Source of the DNA: Chloroflexota bacterium
Lineage (GTDB): Bacteria > Chloroflexota > Anaerolineae > Anaerolineales > Villigracilaceae
DNA length: 42,737 nucleotides
Direction of reading: 5' to 3'
NCBI GenBank assembly: GCA_016234485.1
Contig: JACRBL010000066.1
Coordinates: 1 to 42,737, forward strand
Part shown: one piece after another, positions 15,720 to 21,936 of the stretch
Position numbering within the stretch: position 1 is the first letter of the stretch
Layout: every line of letters begins with the position of its first letter
The notes under the pieces: generated by a model
What the model was told of the DNA's origin: nothing
Seen by the model: the letters and a program-made list of their open reading frames with translations, nothing else
The model's database searches: none
Translations under genes and position numbers: made by a program

Positions 15720-16598
15720 ATGAAATTCGACTCGCAACTGATTCTCGATGGCGCCACTGGCACCGAACTCAACCGCCGCGGCGTGGACACGGGACTCCCA
15801 CTCTGGTCGGCCAACGCTCTGCTCACCGACGAGGGTTCGCGCGTTCTGCAAGATGTCCACGAAGATTATCTGCGCGCAGGCGCCGATATCATCACCACGA
15901 ACACCTTCCGCACGCACGTCCGCGCGCTGGCGCCGAGCGGCAACGGCGGCCGCGCCCTCGAACTGACGCGCCGCGCCGTGGACATCGCCCGCGTCGCCAT
16001 CGCCAATGTCGCGTCCGAGCGGACGCGTTACGTGGCTGGCTCGATCTCCACGCTGGAGGATTGTTACCGTCCCGACCTCGTCCCGCCTGATGACGAATTG
16101 CGCGCCGAACACAGCGAGCGCATCCACCACATGCTCGAGTGCGGCGTGGACGTGTTCCTCATCGAGACCATCAACTCGATCCGTGAAGCGAGCATCATCG
16201 CCAAACTCGCGGCCATCACGGGGACGCCTGTCATCGTCAGTTTTGTGTGCGATCGGGATGGGCGAATCCTTTCGGGCGAGAGTCTCAGCGCCGCGGCGAG
16301 GGAACTGCTTCCGTTGGGCGTGTCCGCCCTGGGGGTCAATTGTGGAGCGACGCCCAATCTGGCGCGTCCGCTCGAAGAGTTGAAGTCCGCCTGCCCGCCG
16401 AATTTCCCGCTCATCGCGTATGGCAACATCGGCTACGCGGACGAGGCGGTGGGCTGGGTCAACACTGACGCGGAGAGGCCTGAGGCGTATTGCGCGCACG
16501 CGTCGAAGTGGCCTGCGCGCATTGTCGGCGGTTGTTGCGGCACGACGCCCGCGCACATTGCGGAGTTGAGTAAAAAATTGCGTAACGCAAGTCTGTAG
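15720..16598 (+). CDS. Homocysteine S-methyltransferase family protein (Zn-dependent)
   Basis: 292 residues from the ATG at 15720. The family transfers a methyl group to homocysteine to make methionine (or to related thiols) using a zinc held by three cysteines. These are visible: C208 in GVNCG and C272-C273 in IVGGCCGTTPAHI. The N-terminal ILDGATGTELNRRGV is the usual glycine-rich opening of the barrel. In-frame starts further upstream would run into repeat copy A and are rejected. The last codons and the TAG stop (RNASL) are written by a 28-nt palindrome at 16582-16609. The methyl donor (S-methylmethionine, betaine or other) cannot be told from sequence alone. Confidence 0.9.
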   Translation: MKFDSQLILDGATGTELNRRGVDTGLPLWSANALLTDEGSRVLQDVHEDYLRAGADIITTNTFRTHVRALAPSGNGGRALELTRRAVDIARVAIANVASERTRYVAGSISTLEDCYRPDLVPPDDELRAEHSERIHHMLECGVDVFLIETINSIREASIIAKLAAITGTPVIVSFVCDRDGRILSGESLSAAARELLPLGVSALGVNCGATPNLARPLEELKSACPPNFPLIAYGNIGYADEAVGWVNTDAERPEAYCAHASKWPARIVGGCCGTTPAHIAELSKKLRNASL

Positions 16599-16609
16599 AC
16601 TTGCGTTAC
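16582..16609. repeat. Palindrome forming the end of the methyltransferase gene
   Basis: GTAACGCAAGTCT (16582-16594) and AGACTTGCGTTAC (16597-16609) are perfect reverse complements around GT. The left arm encodes the last residues and the junction supplies the TAG stop at 16596-16598. It could also act as a weak terminator, with AATTTC following. Confidence 0.85.
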
Positions 16610-16631
16610 AATTTCAGCGAGGGATTTTTCC

Positions 16632-17231
16632 ATGCCAGATAACAAACCGCCCAATTCAAAATCGGATTCCCCGTATCGCCTGCGGGAGCATTTTCTGTCT
16701 GTGCCTGAGGTGGCGCTGTATCGCCTGCTTCAAAAGATGACGGGGGAACATTATGTGGTTTGTCCCAAGGTCGCGCTGACCGATATTTTTACGATTATCC
16801 GCCCCAACGAAAACGTCCATTTTTATAACAAGATTTTCCGCAAGCATGTGGACTTTTTGCTGTGCGACCCGAAGACGCTCAAGCCCGCCATCGCGGTGGA
16901 GATGGTGAAGCCGATTGCGCGGAATGAGACGCGGGCGAACGATCAATTTATGGAAGAGTTATTTTTTAGCGAGGGGATTCCATTGGTGCATGTGCCGCTG
17001 GGGGAGAATTATGACGTGAATGATTTGGTGAATCTGTTTACAATTGCGGTTTCTAAAACGAAAAACGCGCCACGCCACGCGCCTGGCCTGGTGGGGGACT
17101 CTGTCCCAATGTGTCCCGTCTGCGGGAAGATGATGGTGTTGCGCATCCATCGCGATGGAGGCAAGGGCGGAAAGAAATATTACGGTTGCATGGATTCGCC
17201 GCGCTGCGCGGGTGTGGTGGCGGTGGATTGA
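16632..17231 (+). CDS. DUF2726-type protein with C-terminal topoisomerase-like zinc ribbon
   Basis: 199 residues. Residues ~15-145 match the DUF2726 pattern, a restriction-endonuclease-like fold found in uncharacterised proteins: LREHFLSVPEVALYRLLQKM, KVALTDIF, RKHVDFLLCDPKTLKPAIAVE with the Asp and Glu expected for such a nuclease core, and DQFMEELFFSEGIPLVHVP. The C-terminus is a four-cysteine ribbon (CPVCGKMMVLR...YYGCMDSPRC) like the C-terminal zinc fingers of topoisomerase I. Together they suggest a nucleic-acid-associated protein, but activity is not established. GAGGG precedes the ATG. It may be co-transcribed with the methyltransferase, though the palindrome lies between. Confidence 0.82.
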   Translation: MPDNKPPNSKSDSPYRLREHFLSVPEVALYRLLQKMTGEHYVVCPKVALTDIFTIIRPNENVHFYNKIFRKHVDFLLCDPKTLKPAIAVEMVKPIARNETRANDQFMEELFFSEGIPLVHVPLGENYDVNDLVNLFTIAVSKTKNAPRHAPGLVGDSVPMCPVCGKMMVLRIHRDGGKGGKKYYGCMDSPRCAGVVAVD

Positions 17232-17238
17232 GCGTTAC

Positions 17239-17352
17239 CCGTCATTGCGAGGAGGGTCGAGTAGCCCGTGCAGTTCGGGCGTATCGAGACCCGACGAAGC
17301 AATCCCCGCGCCAAGGAGGAGATTGCTTCGCGAAGAGCGCTCGCAATGACGG
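17239..17352. repeat. MITE-like element, copy B
   Basis: Intact termini CCGTCATTGCGAG and CTCGCAATGACGG in inverted orientation, with inner pair GAAGCAATCCCC / GGAGATTGCTTCG. It carries a different nested hairpin (GGGTCGAGTAGCCCG ... CGGGCGTATCGAGACCC, 17254-17293) where copies A and E carry none or another module. Lies between convergent genes. Confidence 0.88.
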
Positions 17353-17375
17353 AATCTAGTGTTGTTTTGTGCGGG

Positions 17376-18278
17376 CTAAAAATGCCTCTGTAACTCCGAC
17401 GCATACTTCGCGCCGACAGTTTTCTTATTCTTCTCCAGCCAATCTCCCAATCTTGTCTTGCACAGCGGCGTCTCTTTTGAGACGAGCAGTCCTGCCATCA
17501 GACCGTCCACTTCTTCGGGGGTGAGCATCACGTCGCGGACGAAGATGGACAGAAACTGCGCGGCCGTCAACGCGAGGCGCGGATGCACTTTGAACAACGG
17601 CCTGCGAGCGCCGACCTTGGCGCCGATCAATTCCACCATTTCGCGGAACGTGAAAATATCCTGTCCCACCGCGTCGCGGACGGAGTCCCCCGTCTCGTAG
17701 ACCGCGTCCGCGGCTAGCGCAGCGAGATCGTCCACGTAAACGGGTTGCAGGCGGTACGACCCGTCTCCAGGTAAAGCAAAGAGTGGAAATCGGCGCAGCA
17801 ACCAGGCGATGTTATTGATCAGGATGTCTTCCTTGCCGAACAACACCGTCGGGCGAAGGATCGCGTATGACATGCCTGAATCGGTCACGGCTTTTTCGTT
17901 GGCGGCCTTGCCCCAAAAGTAGGGCAGGTGCGAATCTGCGGACGGGTTGGTGATGCTGATGTGGACAATCCGCTTCACGCCTGCCGCGACGGCCGCGTCC
18001 ACGAGACGGCGCGTGTTTTCCACGGCCGCGGGTTGGGTGTTGTGGCCTTTGTCAAAGCGCACCCAGTAGGTGTTGACCAAGGTCTCGACGCCGCGCAGGC
18101 TCGCGGTCAGGGATGACGCGTCCGCGAAATTCAGCGGGAAGGCGCGCACCTGTCCATTGAACGGATCGGGGCGGTTGGGATGGTTGGTCAGCGTGATGAT
18201 GTCTTCGCCGCGTGCCAGTAATCGGCGGGTGATGTACTTGCCAGAATAAGAGAACGCGCCAGTGACTGCGATTTTCAT
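17376..18278 (-). CDS. NAD(P)H-binding atypical SDR / epimerase-like oxidoreductase
   Basis: 300 residues. The N-terminal MKIAVTGAFSYSGKYITRRLLARG is a Rossmann nucleotide-binding motif of the GxxxxxG type used by extended and atypical SDR proteins (NmrA or NDUFA9-like). Downstream, VDAAVAAGVKRIVHISITNP and YFWGKAANEKAV (with a Tyr-x3-Lys-like arrangement shifted to W-G-K) and SYAILRPTVLFG continue the fold. The classical YxxxK is not clear, so redox catalysis is uncertain. Its ATG overlaps the stop of the upstream GbsR/MarR-type regulator (ATGA), so expression is probably under that regulator. Confidence 0.82.
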   Translation of the reverse strand: MKIAVTGAFSYSGKYITRRLLARGEDIITLTNHPNRPDPFNGQVRAFPLNFADASSLTASLRGVETLVNTYWVRFDKGHNTQPAAVENTRRLVDAAVAAGVKRIVHISITNPSADSHLPYFWGKAANEKAVTDSGMSYAILRPTVLFGKEDILINNIAWLLRRFPLFALPGDGSYRLQPVYVDDLAALAADAVYETGDSVRDAVGQDIFTFREMVELIGAKVGARRPLFKVHPRLALTAAQFLSIFVRDVMLTPEEVDGLMAGLLVSKETPLCKTRLGDWLEKNKKTVGAKYASELQRHF

Positions 18279-18799
18279 TTGAGTACTCCTAATATTTTTT
18301 CGACATTGACGAACCCAAGTTTTTCCAATCGGATGACCGCGCGCGCCAGACTATCGATCGCATCGAAGAAGGCTTGTAAGGCTTTGACACGTTCGACCAG
18401 AAAAGCGCGCTCTTCGGGATAGGATGTGCCTTCCTCCAGTTTCGCCAGCGTCTCGCGCACGGACTTGACCGCGCGATCAAACTCGGCATTCTGGCGCTCT
18501 TTGAGGATCGAGCGGATGGATTTGTAGAAATCCGTCTCGGCTTCGTAGTAATCCTTGCGGTCGGCTAACTTCGATGAGCGGTGGACGAGTCCCAGCCGCG
18601 CCAGCGCGCGCACCTCCGTGCTGACCGCGCCTTTGGTGAGTCCCGTCTGCTCGACGATTTCATCGAGCGAGAGCGGATTGGACGAAAGGTAGAGAACGGC
18701 AAAGATCGCGCCCATGCCTTTGGGAAAGCCCCAAAAGCGGCTGATCTGGCTGAGGCCTTCGGTGAATTCCTGTTTGATTTGGGGGAGGGGAGTTGACAT
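18275..18799 (-). CDS. GbsR/MarR-family transcriptional regulator
   Basis: 174 residues. The winged-helix domain lies at about 20-85: FPKGMGAIFAVLYLSSNPLS, LDEIVEQTGLTKGAVSTEVRALARLGLV (recognition helix) and a basic wing, RSSKLADRKDYYEAE. A long helical C-terminal half probably dimerises it. The layout matches the GbsR branch of MarR-like regulators. It is the first gene of a two-gene operon with the SDR-like oxidoreductase. A perfect 18-bp palindrome overlaps the predicted transcription start of its own promoter, so negative autoregulation, relieved by an unknown ligand, is the simplest reading. Confidence 0.85.
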   Translation of the reverse strand: MSTPLPQIKQEFTEGLSQISRFWGFPKGMGAIFAVLYLSSNPLSLDEIVEQTGLTKGAVSTEVRALARLGLVHRSSKLADRKDYYEAETDFYKSIRSILKERQNAEFDRAVKSVRETLAKLEEGTSYPEERAFLVERVKALQAFFDAIDSLARAVIRLEKLGFVNVEKILGVLK

Positions 18800-18816
18800 G
18801 GCTTCTCATATAGAAT

Positions 18817-18834
18817 GTTTAGTAATTACTAAAC
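18817..18834. promoter_or_regulatory. Operator: perfect 18-bp palindrome
   Basis: GTTTAGTAATTACTAAAC is a perfect palindrome. It covers the expected +1 (about 18830) of the promoter at 18837-18865 and lies 18 nt before the regulator's ATG, a classical position for repression by a dimeric winged-helix protein. Confidence 0.8.
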
Positions 18835-18836
18835 GT

Positions 18837-18865
18837 AGTATACGATAGGGTGCGGGGTTTGTCAA
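18837..18865 (-). promoter_or_regulatory. Promoter of the regulator-oxidoreductase operon
   Basis: On the minus strand TTGACA (18860-18865) is followed after exactly 17 nt by TATACT (18837-18842). This near-consensus sigma-70-type promoter is the best in the window and points at the regulator gene. Confidence 0.82.
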
Positions 18866-18880
18866 TGATTTGTGGAAAGT

Positions 18881-18925
18881 CCCCGGGGCGCGGGTGAAGA
18901 TTTGTTTCTTGTTGCTGAGATAAAA
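18881..18925 (+). pseudogene. Possible worn C-terminal fragment of a histidine kinase
   Basis: The frame reads VPGARVKICFLLLR and a TAA. The DNA word GAAGATTTGTTT and its surroundings match the histidine kinase tail at 19776-19871. It is short and degenerate; the assignment rests on that similarity alone. Confidence 0.35.
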
Positions 18926-19010
18926 CTCGTACACGGATAACGCAGATTTGACGGACGCTCCGCGCTTTTTTTTATTCTTTCGTGTGATTTGTCCTGATCC
19001 TGCTCAAGCA
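18926..19010. other. Gene-free stretch with dispersed-repeat fragment
   Basis: The ACACGGATAACGCAGATTT word resembles the CGCATCCATCCGCGTTCTCCGCG fragment type before pepF only loosely. A T-rich run and TTCTTTCGTGTGATTTGTC follow. No gene is seen. Confidence 0.3.
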
Positions 19011-19047
19011 AAAAAAGAGAAGGCCTCCGATATTTCAATCGGAGGCC
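19011..19047 (-). terminator. Intrinsic terminator of the two-gene cassette
   Basis: GGCCTCCGAT (19022-19031) and ATCGGAGGCC (19038-19047) form a perfect 10-bp stem with a 6-nt loop. On the minus strand it is followed by TTCTCTTTTTTTGC. It lies 7 nt after the stop of the 99-residue gene. Confidence 0.85.
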
Positions 19048-19053
19048 GCTTTG

Positions 19054-19353
19054 TCAGGATTTCAATTCTCGTGGTTTGGCGACTGATTTTTTCACCGTGT
19101 CGCGGGAAACGATCTTCGGTTTCCGCACCCGCGAGCGGATTGGCGCGAGTTCACCGACATCCACGAAGACAACATTCCTGTCGGTCTTCGGCGCGGACTT
19201 GAGCATGAAGCGCGTATATCCCGCGTCGCGGGTGTCCAACAAAATCACTTCCCCGCCTTCGGGAAGGTTCTCGCTGAAATTGGGATGATTGGTGAGGTAG
19301 CGCGTAAATTCGATGAACAGTTCGCTGTGTTTCAATTGGTAGATATTATTCAT
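19054..19353 (-). CDS. 99-residue protein of unknown function (second gene of a two-gene cassette)
   Basis: The first 60 residues form a compact alpha/beta unit: LKHSELFIEFTRYLTNHPNF, then LPEGGEVILLDTRDAGYTRFML and NVVFVDVGEL. The last 30 residues are highly basic (RSRVRKPKIVSRDTVKKSVAKPR) and probably disordered or nucleic-acid-binding. From memory it resembles the DUF5647 family, which I cannot verify here. Its ATG overlaps the stop of the 108-residue gene by 8 nt (ATGAATAA), so the two are translationally coupled. An intrinsic terminator follows immediately. The small coupled-pair layout is shared with toxin-antitoxin modules, but no toxin fold is recognised. Confidence 0.72.
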   Translation of the reverse strand: MNNIYQLKHSELFIEFTRYLTNHPNFSENLPEGGEVILLDTRDAGYTRFMLKSAPKTDRNVVFVDVGELAPIRSRVRKPKIVSRDTVKKSVAKPRELKS

Positions 19354-19672
19354 AGTTCAATTCCTTTAAGAAGCGAGCGCGATACACAGGCCAGTTTTCC
19401 ATGATGTCTTTTTGACCGAAAGTCAGAACTTCCGCGAAGGAAAAGTCGTCGTACCACTCCTTCGTTTCCCTTCCGCTTGGACGCAGAAGGTCGCGGTGAG
19501 GTCGTCCATGGGCGGTATCGTAACGTACAACCGCGTACCAAACGCCCGCTACCAGAATTTCAAGTTGAATGCGAAATTCCACAACTTGTGATCCCTGCCA
19601 GACGTGATAATGCCTGTAACGCACTTGTCGCGTTTTGGGATCAAGGTAAATCAGGAATTCGCGTTCGCCCAT
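19346..19672 (-). CDS. 108-residue protein of unknown function (first gene of a two-gene cassette)
   Basis: Mostly beta-rich sequence with aromatic residues: FLIYLDPKTRQVRYRHYHVW, VVEFRIQLEILVAGVWYAVV, RYDTAHGRPHRDLLRPSGRE, then helical KDIMENWPVYRARFLKELN. The His- and Arg-rich centre (YDTAHGRPHRD) is the most striking segment. From memory it resembles the DUF7718 family found next to DUF5647-type genes; this is unverified. TATAAT ends 6 nt before the ATG and no Shine-Dalgarno sequence is present, so the mRNA is probably leaderless. The cassette lies between two histidine-kinase tail fragments, suggesting insertion or rearrangement at this spot. Confidence 0.72.
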   Translation of the reverse strand: MGEREFLIYLDPKTRQVRYRHYHVWQGSQVVEFRIQLEILVAGVWYAVVRYDTAHGRPHRDLLRPSGRETKEWYDDFSFAEVLTFGQKDIMENWPVYRARFLKELNYE

Positions 19673-19678
19673 AAGCCG

Positions 19679-19684
19679 ATTATA
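19679..19684 (-). promoter_or_regulatory. -10 box, leaderless start of the two-gene cassette
   Basis: TATAAT on the minus strand is followed by CGGCTT and then the ATG at 19672. The expected +1 coincides with the A of the ATG. No good -35 hexamer is present. Confidence 0.6.
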
Positions 19685-19775
19685 CGCTAAAAGAAAATCT
19701 CCGATGGCGGAAACCTAGGCGCGAATGGACAACTCCATATTCGTTTATTCGTGTAAAATTCGCGGACGGTTTCCC

Positions 19776-19871
19776 CGCGCCATCGTCGAAGCCCACGGCG
19801 GACGCATCTGGGCAGACTCGCCCGTAGGGGCAGGGACGGGCGCGAAGATTTGTTTTTCGTTGCCGATATAA
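19776..19871 (+). pseudogene. C-terminal fragment of a histidine kinase (HATPase_c tail)
   Basis: The frame reads RAIVEAHGGRIWADSPVG and continues AGTGAKICFSLPI to a TAA at 19869-19871. AIVEAHGGRIWADS is the hallmark G2-box tail of histidine kinase ATPase domains, where it normally follows GLGL. Here the sequence before it (RGRFP) is unrelated, and no N-, G1- or H-box exists upstream. It is therefore a broken remnant of a kinase gene. Confidence 0.75.
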
Positions 19872-19900
19872 TAAATCAAGTATAGTAGCCACGAGGTAAG

Positions 19901-21808
19901 ATGAATCTAGTTACCGACGAAATAAGAAAATATCTTATCAATGAAGGATTATCTGAATTTCTGCCAAAAGGAAAAAGGAGGTTCAACCTTACTTACGTTT
20001 GGCTACTATGTCAGACATTGCTGGCGGGAATTCTTTCATCACTAACTCACTCGTCTGTTTTTCTCGCTATGCTGATTCCAATCATGGCGATTGCTATGTT
20101 CATATATGGGTATTTTATATTTTGGCTATTTGGAGAAATTAGAAGAATCGTAAAAAACAAAAAATTTGTTTATCGCGAACCAACGCCTTTCTCTGAAAAA
20201 GAGAAAGAGGCTTTCGGTGGAATTGTTATCTTTGGCATTCCGATACTGAGTGTAATTGGGCTCTTTATACTGACACATTCTTGGGTTGTCATCCCAGTTT
20301 TTCTTGTAGGCTATACACTAATTACTATCTTGACTGTAATCATGATTCAAATCGATTTTATTATTGTAGATTTATTTAAACAAATTTCGAAAGGGTGGCT
20401 TTTCTCTTGGCAGGCAGTATTAAAGACCGTACCTATCCTTGTTGTCACAATATTGTTGTCTTTATTTTCAGGCGATATGTGGAAATTAATCAATTCAATG
20501 GGTTGGTTGGAACTTTCATTGATTGGTACGTCATTGCTTTTTATTTGCCTGCCAGGAATAGCGAGCAATAGAAATTGGATTCGGGAACAAATAACTTTTT
20601 CAATCGGATCTCCTGAGAAGATAACGGCAAGGGTCTTTGCCTTTCAAAAGATTGCCAAACTTCAATTAAATCGTTTTGTTAGCAAGGAGGAAATTGATGA
20701 TATTAAGCATCAACTTCAATGGAGAAATATCGAAAGTGTTAAAAAGAGTATTTTCCTGAAATTATCAAAAAGGATTGATCTGCGATTTGGTCTGGCAATC
20801 TTCTTTTCAACTCTATTAATTGGAACAATGATCTTTGTAGGACTATCGGGAATATTTTGGATCTTATCGCCAGGATTAACAAAAGTTGGATGGTTACAGG
20901 TCAGCCACCCAATTCAGTTACATACGCTACAACCATTATTAAAACTGGCATTTTTTATTTCGGTATTACAAACAGCAACCTTCTTAGCCAATTTGCTGGA
21001 TAAGCCAAAAGAAAACGTAATTACAGTATCAACTGCAGAAAAAGTTGCGGATTGGGTCTCCGCAATAATAATATCCGATAGCCTATTATTGCCCAATGGC
21101 TATCTTTGGAGTTGGACACGGGAAAGAAATGGCTTTAGAAAAAAACGAATTTGGTATGCGATCAAGGCAAATATTATTGTACGTACAGAAGCGTCGGATG
21201 GTGAGGTTGAAAAACTCTGTAAAGATGCGGAGGCGGCTTATGCCAACGGAAAAGATGTCATCAACTTCAAGATTTATCGATATAGGGATGGATTAGTAAA
21301 AGAACTTGAGGCGGGAAAAGATGATTTTGCCTGGGCTTATAACCATAATCCCGAGTCGGGCTTTTCTAATTTTGCATCAATTCCCCCAGATGCTGATTTT
21401 ACGTCCGAAGAACATCTATTGGGTCGAGATAGACTGTTACAAGGTAAAGCAATAGAAGATAAGTGGTTTGGGAACACTCACGAAGCAGTAAACCTTGGCC
21501 GCGCAATCTGGGAGTCCGATACAGATCATCACACAATAATGCATCCGTATGCACTAAAAATTAAAGGTAAGGACAATTTGGTTCTTGATATTCGCCTTTT
21601 CAAATTACTTCCAAAATCCACTGATTACCTAGAACTTGCCAAATCACTTCTCAATCTATCGCGGAAGCAATTTGGGCAAATAAAACTGATGATTTTTCTC
21701 TTTTATTATCGCTTTGAACAAAAAAAGATTTTCGACGCCCAATGGACGGATGATGGGCAATTCTTCTACAAGGAAAATGATAAAACTAAGAAAATGGAAA
21801 TCAAATAA
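19901..21808 (+). CDS. 635-residue multi-pass membrane protein with large soluble C-terminal region, function unknown
   Basis: GAGGT lies 6 nt before the ATG. Hydrophobic helices are visible at about 28-48, 50-72, 108-128, 130-155, 172-188, 200-220, 300-325 and 345-362, with a charged amphipathic loop at 235-290. The last ~230 residues are soluble, with strand-helix elements (WYAIKANIIVRTEASDGEVE, FKIYRYRDGLVKELEAG) and a C-terminal helix ending in Lys-rich sequence. The gene is strikingly AT-rich compared with the GC-rich pepF gene after it, consistent with horizontal acquisition, and it lies directly after a histidine kinase remnant. I recognise no family or active site. A sensor or transporter-associated role is speculation. 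Confidence 0.68.
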   Translation: MNLVTDEIRKYLINEGLSEFLPKGKRRFNLTYVWLLCQTLLAGILSSLTHSSVFLAMLIPIMAIAMFIYGYFIFWLFGEIRRIVKNKKFVYREPTPFSEKEKEAFGGIVIFGIPILSVIGLFILTHSWVVIPVFLVGYTLITILTVIMIQIDFIIVDLFKQISKGWLFSWQAVLKTVPILVVTILLSLFSGDMWKLINSMGWLELSLIGTSLLFICLPGIASNRNWIREQITFSIGSPEKITARVFAFQKIAKLQLNRFVSKEEIDDIKHQLQWRNIESVKKSIFLKLSKRIDLRFGLAIFFSTLLIGTMIFVGLSGIFWILSPGLTKVGWLQVSHPIQLHTLQPLLKLAFFISVLQTATFLANLLDKPKENVITVSTAEKVADWVSAIIISDSLLLPNGYLWSWTRERNGFRKKRIWYAIKANIIVRTEASDGEVEKLCKDAEAAYANGKDVINFKIYRYRDGLVKELEAGKDDFAWAYNHNPESGFSNFASIPPDADFTSEEHLLGRDRLLQGKAIEDKWFGNTHEAVNLGRAIWESDTDHHTIMHPYALKIKGKDNLVLDIRLFKLLPKSTDYLELAKSLLNLSRKQFGQIKLMIFLFYYRFEQKKIFDAQWTDDGQFFYKENDKTKKMEIK

Positions 21809-21849
21809 TCGCTTTCCACAATAAAAGCAAACCCATCGTGCTTCCTTCG

Positions 21850-21905
21850 AGTTCTTCGTGTTAAAAAAACGTGCTCATCCGCATCCATCCGCGTTCTCCG
21901 CGTCC
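21850..21905. repeat. Dispersed-repeat fragments before pepF
   Basis: CTTCGTGTTAAAAAAA resembles the sequence at 2884-2899 (CTTAGTGTTAAAAAAA). It is followed by CATCCGCATCCATCCGCG and GTTCTCCGCGTC words. In-frame ATG/TTG codons here are not used because the pepF family N-terminus begins later. Confidence 0.4.
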
Positions 21906-21936
21906 CATCTCCCAACCCCAAAAAGGAACCTCCTTC

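Noticed and set aside
19680..19892. 70-codon minus-strand frame
   Set aside because: It is the antisense of the histidine kinase tail fragment and has no independent support.
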